Assembly: GCF_035083965.1 (NCBI RefSeq) | Contig: NC_089736.1 | Coordinates: forward strand, 9,758,207-9,822,206 | Source: Branchiostoma lanceolatum | Lineage: Eukaryota > Chordata > Leptocardii > Amphioxiformes > Branchiostomatidae | Length of the DNA: 64,000 nucleotides | Direction of reading: 5' to 3' | Shown: positions 1 to 11,000 of the stretch, piece by piece | Layout of the letters: each line of letters begins with the position of its first letter | Numbering within the stretch: the first letter of the stretch is position 1 | Position numbers and translations under genes: made by a program | Notes under the pieces: generated by a model | What the model saw: only the letters and a program-made list of their open reading frames with translations | Told to the model about the DNA's origin: nothing | Database searches by the model: none

Positions 1-170
1 GCATGCTGTCGTGGTTCGGTAGGGGGCCCAACGTTTACGCTACGTCAGCTGCTGGCGCTGCGATTGGCTACATCACAACGGTCGGCGGGAGAGTCTGCGA
101 ATTCTACGAGCAACACCAGGAGTTTATTGACAACATCATCAATGCCGTTAAAGGTCAAAGTCAATCGTAA
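1..170 (+). CDS. Terminal exon of an unidentified gene, 5' part outside the window
   Basis: An open frame runs from the window edge (frame set by the ATG at position 3) to a TAA at 168-170, giving 55 visible residues. The peptide has a small-residue stretch (ATSAAGAAIGYITTVGG) that could be a short membrane or amphipathic segment, then a polar tail rich in E, Q and N. An AATAAA at 665-670 in the same orientation fits a 3' UTR of about 500 bp. The frame may continue upstream of the window, so the visible ATG need not be the start. I do not recognise the family. Calling it coding rests on the open frame, the composition and the downstream poly(A) signal only. Confidence 0.45.
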   Translation, partial: MLSWFGRGPNVYATSAAGAAIGYITTVGGRVCEFYEQHQEFIDNIINAVKGQSQS

Positions 171-664
171 AGCCTTTGTATTCCACTAACTCAAGTGCCT
201 AGTTAGCTTCCTGTTGTCGTTGGAGTTCTTTGTTTAAACACAGTGTAGTATTGTGTAAAATTGAAACAGCTATGGATCTATGCATAAATCTTCATTTCTG
301 TATACATGTAGTCTCATTGTTTGATATCCTTTCCAGAACTAGCTTCTGTGAAGAGTATAAAAGTTAAAATTAGACTGTAGCACTACCATTGCGCTTGGGC
401 TGTAAGGGTAGAAATAGGTTTATGATTATAGATTATAGGTTTATGGCCATGTAACGCACTATAATTAAAAATCATGTACGTTCAAACTTCAAAGTACTAA
501 ATGGTGTTTTGCGTGTTTAGGTTGGGATTAATGAAATAGAATACAAAATGAAATGTGTGCAAATATCACAAGACACATTTGTTTGACAAGATTTCTATAA
601 TATTCGGCTATATACATATTCTGAATTCTCGTTCAACATTCTTCTTGGTAACAGGCTATTGAGC

Positions 665-670
665 AATAAA
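665..670 (+). terminator. Poly(A) signal AATAAA
   Basis: This is a canonical hexamer in AT-rich sequence, about 500 bp after the stop codon at 168-170 and the first good one on that strand. It is the likely 3' end of the gene entering the window. The rest of 171-959 is AT-rich 3' UTR or intergenic sequence in which I see no coding exon. Confidence 0.5.
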
Positions 671-959
671 GATATTGGGTGTAATAAAAAGTTTTGAACA
701 AATGTGAACACATCAGAATAGCTTGTATTTCTTTTCTATTTTATAGATGTTGTAACGCATAAATATCGGTAGCAAGCTGAAACATTTGAGAAGTAGGAAC
801 ACGTAAAACCACATTTGAAAACAGTTTCTTTTTTTTATGTACCAGGAAACAACTTTAAATTTGCATAAGATTATTCTGAATATCTAAGTGTTGGCGTAGG
901 CCTAGGGCATTTGCAAGGTGAGAGTGAAACTCTACAGACCGATATATTTCGACAATAAA

Positions 960-3900
960 TCAACCCATCAGGAGCCTCTTGACCGTGTCACACTGCGCGT
1001 TCTTGGCGTGACCTTTGTGGACCTTTTTACCAATCACGTGACGTGGCCTGGTGCCGTCATTCGCCTCCTGCCAATCATCGGCGCCCCTCTTCAACAGTTC
1101 CCGTGTGGTCAGCGCGTTGCACTCGCCAGCCGCCACATGCAGGGGTGTGAGGCCGAAGATTTCGTCCTTGGCGTTGACGTTTCCGCCGGCTTTGGCGAGG
1201 ACGCTGACCATGGATGGGTTCTTCTGGGCGGCTAGATGGAGCGGGGTTAGGCCGCCACTGTCTGATTTGGTGTTTGGGTTGGCATTGCCTTTCTGTGAGT
1301 AATGGAATGACAGGATAAAGCGGTCGTTAAACAATCAGCCGAAATAGGACTGTAATTTCACGGTGTAAACTGACACAGTTTGTCAAAGACTCCAAAAACA
1401 CTTAAACGTTACGCAAGGCCCCGGCCCGCATTTTCTGAACTTCTGTAGTCTAAAAGACTCTTTGAATTGAAGCCTTGAGCCTCATTTGAATTTCACACCC
1501 GTTACTTTCGCGATATACCAGTCACGTGTTACGCGATATCAAGCCTTCCTTACGCGATATTTCCCACCTCACCTAGTGTACGCGTGAGTACGTTCCAGTA
1601 CCATTAGTGAGTCAAAAGTGACTATAGCTAGTTTCTGTTCAGAGTACTTTTTCTATATGCATATCTTTTTCAGAACGATAAACATCTGACTTTCATCATA
1701 AATCATTTATATATATATATATATTCAGATACTCATTTACATACAGGTTACACTCATTCTCAGTCACTGCTCACTAGTTAAAGATACTGGCTGCTATCTT
1801 TAGAGAATGTATCCATTTTTTTGTATTACGTAATAAACATCACTACTAGAGTTAAGTATTTGCACTACATATACTTCAGATTTGCTATATTAGTTTAGCG
1901 ACTACGTGGTCTTTTTATAAAGATGAATTGGTATTGAATTTTTATTTGAGTTGAACTTGTGATAATTGTGTGCCGATTTGTTAAAATTTAATAGAGAGAA
2001 CGCTAGCGACCCCAAAAAACACCCCTCACAATAAATGCTATGGCGAGCCTGTGACGTCACAATTCAAGATGGCGGCCACCCCACATGCCAACGGATCCAA
2101 CAAAGGTTTTGCTATGCAAACCAGTAATTACCTCCAAAAGAGCCCGAACGGTCCCCAGCTCATCCGCCTTCACAGCCTTCATCAGGGGAGTCCAGCCGTC
2201 ACGTGACTGGAGCTCTGGGTCCGCGCCGTATTTCATAAGATTGGCTGTGCAAGGAAAGAAACATTGTCTTTGGGATGCATAATCATCTTGAAAACAAAGA
2301 TGACTTGCAGACACCCATTCGCTGTTGATACCATGCGGTTACAGAGGGTGGTGTGACTAAGCCAATCAGAGCTCTTGCTTACATCTCGAATGTTCAAAAT
2401 ATAAAAAAATCGTCGATTAACAGGTGTGCCAGACTAGTCTGTGGAAAGCAACGATCACGTGATGATCACATGACTAAATCCAACTCCGTTATCGGCCAAA
2501 TCTACGTACGGATAAGGACGTCAAGTCCATTGGTCGCTGCCTCGTGTATGGCTGCCTCGCCCATGAGATTGAACAACCAATGGCTGGCTCCCTCGCTCAA
2601 CAGCAAGATGGCCGCGTCTTCCTTTTTGTTTCTACAAACGAAAATACAAATGTCAGGCTCTCCAAAAACAGCAGAATATATAGGCACCACACATTTTCTG
2701 CTTGTCACAATGAATTATTGCATGAGTAGAGTAGAGTAGAGTAGAGTAGAGTAGAGTAGAGTAGAGTAGAGTAGAGTAGAGTAGAGTAGAATTTTCGGTC
2801 ATGTAGGACTGTTCCAGTTTAGATCGCTCTTCATTGTTGAAATTCCTTTTCACTCAACTGTCATGGTGGGTTTGTGTGGGTGTTCCAAAGCTCTGTGGTT
2901 ATACTTAACAGGGTGCATCAAGGGACATTGGTGTGGTTTATATTCAGGGAGACTAAAAGTTGAATAACTCTCCTAAATACCTTTTAAACGAACCTCTTTT
3001 CCCCATCTGCGATGCTGTTGTTAAAAAATAATGACGTTATCTTTGTTCAAATGTCTCGGATGAAACTGGTGTAGTTACCTGATTGCCAACATAAGCGCGG
3101 TGTCTCCCATGGTGTCTTGTTTGTTGATGTCGATGTCCTTGGGTGCTAAGAGTCTCAGGAGCCGAGTGACGTCACCTTTCGTAGCTGCCGTGTGAAGCGG
3201 GGTGCGACCTCCAACCTAAAAAAAATTAAAATGTTAGCTCTAGTATCGACTAAACTAAGTATATGCATTAGTGTAGTTCCGTATATTTGCTATTTTCATT
3301 GTAGCTCTTGAAACGGACTTATCAAGAATGCACAAAATAACAACACCAGACATAGAATAATGAATGAATGAATGAATGAATGAATGAATGAATGAAGACC
3401 TTTATTGCACATTTCTGCCACACTTGGCTAAGTACAGGTCACAACAAAACATAATACAAGTACAGTTAGCGGATACAAAAGAATATAACTATCATTAAAT
3501 AAATTCTACTTCTCCTCGCTTTTCGGTTATAGTAGATATAAAAGAACAGACGTAATAATGTATAACACTATTAACACCTTGATATGTTAATTTCTGTAAT
3601 CATATTTCGTATTTTGTGATGTATGATACATTGAGCCCATGTGCAGCCTATGTAAAGAATGACCGCCTACGTATTACGCTAAATCCATGTAATTACAAAA
3701 AGGCTACAAATTACTAGCTTTCCCTACGGAATTGCTGGCCTATGCCTTATGAAAAAGGGTATGCAGACCCCATATGACACTGGCATTGTTACGTCATAGT
3801 TGAGTTAGATATTTCGTATTCGTGGCAAATATTGTTTTACGTACCTTCCTTTCATTCTGTGCCATGTGGAAGCTACACACACAGTACAGGACCAATGCAA

Positions 3901-4699
3901 AACAGCAAGTCACCGCTACTAAGATCACAGGCAAGTTAGTTTCCTCATCTAGTCGTGCATCGCGCTGTTGTGGGCGACTCCTATTCTTCTCCTTGGTTTC
4001 TTCTTCGTCTTTCACCTCTTCGCGAGACTTTCGCTTTCGTCGCCGTACAGTGCTTGTTGCAGGCTCGTCGGTTCTGACAGCTGCACTTCTGTCAGTTTCC
4101 GCTTGGAGCGCTGTGGAATGGATAGTTGTCCATGCATCTCCGTTGTCGTCTTTCTGGGCAGTGACCTTGGAGTCGCCATCTTGTTTTTTCTTCTTACGGA
4201 CTCTCTCTGTCTCAGAATCGCTGCTTGACTCGCTCTCGTCGGTTCCAGTTTCTCCTTCAGACGTACCGCTTTCCTCAGAAGAATCAGAATCCGTTTCTTC
4301 TTCTTCAGCGTTTGCCTCCCTTTCTCGCGAACTCGCCTTTCTTTTACGTGTCTTTGAACCCCCCTCGTCTTTTTCGACAGCGACTTCGTTCACTATCTTG
4401 GCGGTAGACTTGTCCTGTTCAGATGCTTGTGTTATCCCCGCTTCTGCCCTGTCTGCTTTGCCATATTTGCCGTCATGGTCGCCACTTTCAGCGGGCAAAG
4501 ACTCCGCGGTAACGGTCACAACTTCAAAACCGTCGTCCTTGGCATCGTCTTCGAGCAATTCCTTGACTTGAGTCAACCGTTCGTCTCCTTCGGCAAATTT
4601 CTCTTCTTTCTTGGCCGCTACATCAGCTTGGTCGCCATCTTCAACAGACTGGACAAAATCACGATCCATATCCCCTGCACTATCAGTAATTTCCGTCAT
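960..4699 (-). CDS. Acidic single-pass transmembrane protein with ankyrin repeats (5 exons, 519 aa)
   Basis: Exons read on the minus strand are 4699-3845, 3215-3079, 2631-2510, 2244-2132 and 1292-960. All have GT-AG boundaries and the phases (0, 2, 1, 0) join without a break. Exon 1 (285 aa) is charged and disordered: Asp/Glu/Ser runs and Lys/Arg clusters such as RKKKKQ and RRRKRK. It ends with one hydrophobic helix at about residues 256-277 (VILVAVTCCFALVLYCV). Exons 2-5 carry ankyrin repeats with GRTPLHTAA, DGWTPLMKA, GLTPLHLAA and GLTPLHVAA signatures. There is no obvious signal peptide, so the side of the membrane holding the repeats is unknown; a tail-proximal anchor with cytosolic repeats is one option. 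The start is the first ATG of the long frame, just downstream of the shared promoter. I do not recognise an orthologue. Confidence 0.8.
2724..2790. repeat. Pentanucleotide microsatellite (GAGTA)n
   Basis: About 13 near-perfect copies of a 5-bp unit lie in an intron of the ankyrin gene. The unit creates an artificial open frame on the minus strand (LYSTLLYST). Confidence 0.95.
3359..3480 (-). mobile_element. CR1/L2-type LINE 3' end (fragment)
   Basis: Read on the minus strand, the sequence ends with AATAAAGGTCTTCATTCATT followed by more ATTC units. A short tandem repeat ending right after the 3' UTR is the usual form of CR1/L2-clade non-LTR retrotransposon tails. Only the 3' end is present, with no reverse transcriptase. 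It lies in intron 1 of the ankyrin gene. The family assignment rests on the tail structure alone. Confidence 0.5.
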
Positions 4700-5027
4700 G
4701 TTTTAGGAAGAAAGGCAGACAAACAAAAACTACCGCATCGCCGTTGCTACCGAACGTTCGAGAACCCGTCGAATCAGCGTTCGAACGAACGGTCACGTGA
4801 CGGGTGACGTCACAGAGGGGTCATTGTTCGCGAATAACCTCTCTGTGGTTTGTTTATTTCTGTTGAGAACGTGGATACGCACATCGTTCTATGGACGAAC
4901 TAACGTTCTCTCGCAACGGTTAATCTTGAAAATGATGCCGGAGATGTAAACTCGGCGTTATTCCTTGTGAACTTGAGAAAACATCATCGTTTCACTCCTT
5001 CCAAGCGAAAATTCGTTGATTTAAAAG
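4700..5027. promoter_or_regulatory. Bidirectional promoter between the ankyrin-TM gene and the giant MYND gene
   Basis: Only 328 bp separate the two divergent start codons. The interval holds a palindromic E-box context TCACGTGA (4793-4800) and, 4 bp further, a perfect CRE palindrome TGACGTCA (4805-4812). I see no TATA box at a sensible spacing. Divergent sharing is inferred from the distance. Confidence 0.6.
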
Positions 5028-8000
5028 ATGGCGATGGCAGGAGGAGACGCGGCCACTTCGTGCCAGTGCGAGATTCACGTCAACTGGGCGAAATGGTACA
5101 AGGGCTTCATGCACCAGGTTTTCCTTCACACCAAAATGGAAATGAAAAAGGTTCTCGACAGAAAGAAAACCACCGAAGTCAGGGAACCGGACGGCGAGCT
5201 CTCAATCACCGTACTGGTAAGTCAGACCAACTCTCGTATCCAGTTCACCATGGATTTAGCCAAAGAAGCAAAAGAGCTGAAGAAAGCTAACATACACGAT
5301 TTACAAGAGCTTAAGAAGAGGATTGTTCAAGTGATTAAGTACAAGATACGAGCTTTCCATCATCAGGAGTTTTATGACGTTGCTCCGATGTTAGTCCCCA
5401 AAATCATGGCTGAAGGGAAGGGACGATCGCTTGAAAGCATCGTTGATTTCGCAAACTTTAGCTTGGGCAACATCCCGGGCACGAAGGTGGCCATCATGCA
5501 GCGTCCTCTAGCGGAAGGAAAGATAACTGCACTCAAGAAGGTTCTCTTCGACAAATGGGGTTTGACTGGAAAGCTAGCATTCCTGTTGGCTTCGTACAAC
5601 ATGTACCGTTTGTGGACGAAGGGGGAAAAGCAGTTCGGACTGGACGATCTGTTCGAGACCGTTAAAGCTGGCGTGTACAAAGTCAAACTGGAGGAAAAGG
5701 ACAAATCACTGACCGCTGCTACCCTGTTCACCATGGCCAAGTTCATGGACGATCTGGACGTAGACGGTGACCTTGTGATTGTGATCCCTGTCCCCTCAGT
5801 TCTATTGGTTACCGGGTCGCGCAACTACGATGGCCTGTGTTACATGGGACAGCATGTGCTTTCCCTGACTAGAAATGGTGGTTCGGCTAGAAATAAGGAC
5901 GTCATCACTACGAAGGCCGTAAGGCTCGCGTACGCAAGCGAATGGAAAACGCACGACCCGATCTACACGTTGTATCGGCCGCTACTGCCGAAAGGAGAGG
6001 GTTCGGTTCCGGAGAATGCCGAACAGTTGCAGATTCTGACCGACGGGTTGTCGAGGCGTGCTCGGGCGACCAAGCTTGCTGCTGCGAACGCAACGGCGAG
6101 CGCTTCGGCAAGAGAAACTCCAGTGGCTCAAGCTGATGATGGATCTTCACAGAATAACCTTCCGCCACCACCGCCTTCCTCGCCAAGGTGCACGGAAAAA
6201 ACGACACAGCAGACCACCACCACTACTCGGCTAGAGGAAGTTCGGAAGGAATTAGTCGAGCTTCGTCGGGCAGATGCGTGCAGTCCAAAACCTACGGAAA
6301 AACTACGGCGTTCCTCTGCGACTGTGAATAAAAACAAACCGGATACAGTTTTACCTGAAACGCAACAAGTTACTCAGAAGAAAACACAACAAGCGACTCA
6401 GAAGGAAACACAACACGTATACGTAACTCAGAGGCAACCACAAGTGACAAAGAAGGAAACACAACAAGTGACTCAGAAGGAAACACAACAAGTGACTCAG
6501 AAGGAAACACAAGCGATTCAGAAGGAAACTCAAGTGACTCAGAAGGAAACTCAAGACGTGACTCAGAAGCAAATACAAGAGACTCAGAAGGAACCACAAC
6601 AGGTGACTCAGAGGCAACCACAAGTTACTCAGAAGGAAACACAACAAGTGACACAGAAGGAAACACAGCAAGTAAATCAGAAGGAAACACAAGTGACTCA
6701 GAAGGAAACGCAACACGTGACTCAGACGGAAACACAAGAAGTGATTCAGAAGGAAACACAGCAAGTGACTCAGAAGGAAACACAGCAAGTGACTCAGAAG
6801 GAAACACAGCAAGTAACTCAGAGGGAAACACAGCAAGTGACTCAAAAGGAAACACAGCAAGTGACTCAAAAAGCAACACAACAAGTGACTCAGAAGGAAA
6901 CACAGCAAGTGACTCAGAAGGAAACACAGCAAGTGACACAGAAGGGAACACAGCAAGTGACACAGAAGGAAACACAGCAGGTGACACAGAAGGAAACAGA
7001 AGTGACTCAGAGACAAACACAACAAGAGACTAAGAATCAAACACAACAAGTGACTCAGAAAGTCAATCAGGACCAAACACAACATGTGACTCAGAACGGA
7101 AGTGTACTGCAAAAGGTGGATGCTCAATGTTCTGTGCCCTCAGCAATCAAAACGCAGATCACGACAAAGGCGGAAACCAAAGTGACTGAGAACAACACTC
7201 CCGTAAACTCTACAAAAGCGCCACCTGGCGAAGTTGCAAAGGGAATGACTCGAGTTCAACAAAAACATAATGGCGGCGACATTGCTGTCAAGCAGGTCAC
7301 AGATCAGTGTGACGTCAGACTGACTAGCCAATCATCAATGGAAATGACCACGCCCCGGTCAGTGTCTACTACAAGCGCATTAAGCAAGACAGTTGACCGC
7401 ACAGTACACACAATTGCGACTCCTAGCGGAACTATAGCGTCGAAGGTGACAACAAACGCTGCTATCACCATCAGTTCGCCTCACCCTTGTTGCTCATTTA
7501 CAATTCCAATAAGTATATCAACTGCAAATCTACAGCTTCTACCTGCAGCAAAAGTCACCACTCAAGTCGCGACAACAGTTGCACGCTCAAAGACGTCAAC
7601 ATCGTCCATTTCAGTGTGTGGAATTAAGGCGCCAGCCTCTACCTCTGAAGGACCTGCTACGGTGAAGTCCGAGGAACCACCCCAACTCTCACACGGATTG
7701 GCTGAGCCAGCTGAAGAGCAAACGCAACAGCCAATGAAAAGACCTGTTCCAAAACAGATAACTGATTTGTGTTCAACATTGAGAAAACAGGTCCTTGCCA
7801 CACAAGAGACTCTGAGAGCTGCACAAGAGCTCGTGCAATTAGAGGAAAATACTGGAAAGCAAGACCACATAGAGAACACTGCTACGCTATTAGTGGACAG
7901 CCAACGCAACGCAAAGTGTGGTTTTCAAGAAAGTTCGGCGACACAAAAGCCCGTGCTGTCTTCCAAGAATGTACAACAATCCCCCAAAACTATATCTGTC

Positions 8001-11000
8001 ACCAGCTCTGACACATTTTCTGACGTCACTTGTGGTGTTTCTGAACCAGCATCGCTCAAGCCACAGCGGACCAATGAAATGATGGCTACGATAAAGTCCG
8101 TGACGTCATCTGCTGGAAAGGTTGCTCCGAAACCAACATCAGCCGCTCGTCCGAATCCAGACCTGTCTACGCCGGAGTCATTTGCACAGGCACAGCTAGA
8201 CACTTCAAAGACTACGATCTGCTCTCAGATCAATTCCACGGCAGTTACATCTACTGCACATTCTTCTGTACCTGCGAATACATTACCAACCTCGCAAGTA
8301 CCTGAAAAGATCGTTCCGTCAACACAGTTGCAGACTGCACCTGTCAAACCAGCTGTTTCAACCCAGTTGTCTCGAAGCGATGCCAAGAGAGTGACGTCAG
8401 CTCAGGTGCAAAATGTACCAGACAAAACAGATGTGTCTACCCAGGTGCTGCCAACAGCTGTTAAACCATTGATGACGTCTACCCAGGTGCAACAACCAGC
8501 CGTAAAATCGGCTTTTTCAACTCAGATGCAAGCTACAGCTGTGACGCCATTCCAGATGCAAGGTGCTGTAGCAAAGTCACCTGGGGGTGGCCATGTCGAA
8601 TCAACATCTGCCAAGAAACAAGTTTCGTCTCCGGAGCAACTGGCAGCTCTGAAGACCGCCGCGGATTCTCATATGCCACTTGCGGCTGACAAAACCACCA
8701 AGCCTTTCCAAGTTAAGCCTTCAAGTGTCCAAATAACAAGTATGTCTCAGTCGGTGGCCCATAAACAGGTGCCACCTTTGCAAGTGCAGACTTTAATTCC
8801 AAATGCAAGTACTGCATCACAGATGCAACCAGCAGCTGCCAAACCTGTGACTCCCACAACGAAGCAGACAGTGCCCGACGCCATTGCACCAGCTGGTAGG
8901 ATGTCTGCGGTGCTGACACCTGCAAATTCGTCTGCCATCCAGTCTACCGCCGTCCAACAAATGACGTCAGCTCAGACAAGGAGTCTAGCTTCCAAAGCGG
9001 TGACGTCGACAAAAATGGCGTCTTCTGCTTCCTCTCCCTCTCGTCCTATGACGTCATCTCAGACAGAAGCTATGGCCGTTAGACCACTGATGCCTGACCA
9101 GATGCAGACGACAGATTCAAAGCAAGACACTCCTTCCCGTCTTCAGTCTACCGTGCCGAAGTCGTTATCTTGTTCAGTTCTTTCAGCATGTTCTAACACT
9201 ATGACATCGCTTCAGGCGAAGTCAACAGCGATATATACAGTGGGTTCCATGTCTGAGAAACAAAACAAAGCCCCTCATGCGCAGCTAGCGCTAGTGGCGC
9301 TTAAGGCAAAAACGTCATTCACAGAAACTGATGACGCAACACGTGGACAAGTGACGTCAGCACAAACGCCATCCATATCTCCCAAACCTACAACGCTGAC
9401 ACAACCTCAGTCAGAGTGCAACAGAATGGCGGCCTCTATTCCTCTACAAAAAACAGTCATCCAACAGAGAGTGAAACAGGTTGGCCCACCTGCTTTACCA
9501 TCTGAGCCTAGCCTATCTTTTACAGGGAAAGGTGTCCCGTCTATCAAATCAAGCTCAAAAGTCGCGGCAGCATCTGAAGTAACGGCGCGGAAAGATGTAC
9601 AGATGCCAAAGCAAAATATGGCCAGTCAACAAGCAGCTACGACACTGCCCACTACGACTAAACAGCCAATGAGAGACGCGGTTACTCCCGGCTCTCAGGA
9701 TGCTGACGTCACGGAGAAATGTCCCAAAACGTCTCCGGGAAAGAAGTTGTATGTTAAGATGGTGCCTTATGTCGCACCACCTCCAAGGGGCTTGAAAGGA
9801 CCAACGTTAGAGATGTTGACGGTCTCAGAGAAACAGCAGCATGCGCAATCAGAAGTTCCAACAACAACACCAACAACTACATCTGACACATCCATGACTC
9901 CCTTGGCTTTCGGTGACAAAAAAACATTTGCTGGACCACCTTCGCCATCTACTTTTGCTGAAGAAGAAAGTAAAGCTACAATTTTGACTAAGACAGCGTC
10001 CCAAAATGACAATACGGTGTCATCCAAGCAGCAACATGTAGTCTTCACACCAGAGGCGTCGCCAAAAACATCAGCACCTCATGCAGTTCCAATGTCAACC
10101 GCTACAGTAGAACCGGCGCCACAACAGTCTCTGGGCAAGAATTTTAAAGCTGGAAAAGACACTTCAAACAAGCCTGAAGGCAACGTGTGCGGATCGCTAC
10201 AACAACTTCAACATGACAAACACGACGCCATAAATGCACTTTCTCCTGAGCCAGCGAGGAACGTTCTTTCGGTCAAGATGGTACCGTACAAACCTCCCGC
10301 GAAACACGACATGACGAGTCAACCAGCGCCACCTGGCGAAGATCTTGAGAGCAACAATGAGAAGTGTCAGCCCTTCGCTGAGGCCGAAAAGGCCAAACAG
10401 CAGCAACCAAAACAAGCTGTGCCTACCTTGAAATCTGATGATGATCAGGCTCAGAATGGAACGGCTGAGGGCACAAAAAATCCAGATACTCCAAAAGTCG
10501 CAAGTAAGACAGAGTCTCTAAATCCAAATGCGCAGACATTCAAAAGCAAAACCACATTGAACATGGCCCCCGTTGTGACTTCAACGCCAACGTTTGTCGC
10601 CGCAGTGACAGAAACGTCCGATAGCACAGCTCAAGTTGCATCGGAAAGCATCCCTCCACAGATTCAGCACCAGGAACAACAGACCATCCAGCAACGCCCT
10701 CAAGCGGTGTACCCTGGTACTACCAATAGAAACGGCCTGGACCTTTCTGAGGGGGTCAGAGTTAAAGAACAAGCGCAGATGGACAACCTCCAAATGCCCT
10801 ACAGAAACACCTCACAGACTACTCCACAAATTCAGTACCAAGGCCAGCAGACCGCCCAGCAACGCCCTCAAGCGGTTTACCCTGGTATTACCAATGGAAA
10901 CGTACTGGACCATTCTGAGGGGGTCAGAGCTAAAGAACAAGCACAGATAGACAACCACCAAATGCCTTACAGAAACACCTCGCATGACACTTCACAGATT

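Noticed and set aside
6351-7127. Minus-strand Leu/Ser/Phe-rich frames opposite the octad repeats
   Set aside because: They are antisense shadows of the VTQKETQQ array; the period is a multiple of three, so every frame stays open.
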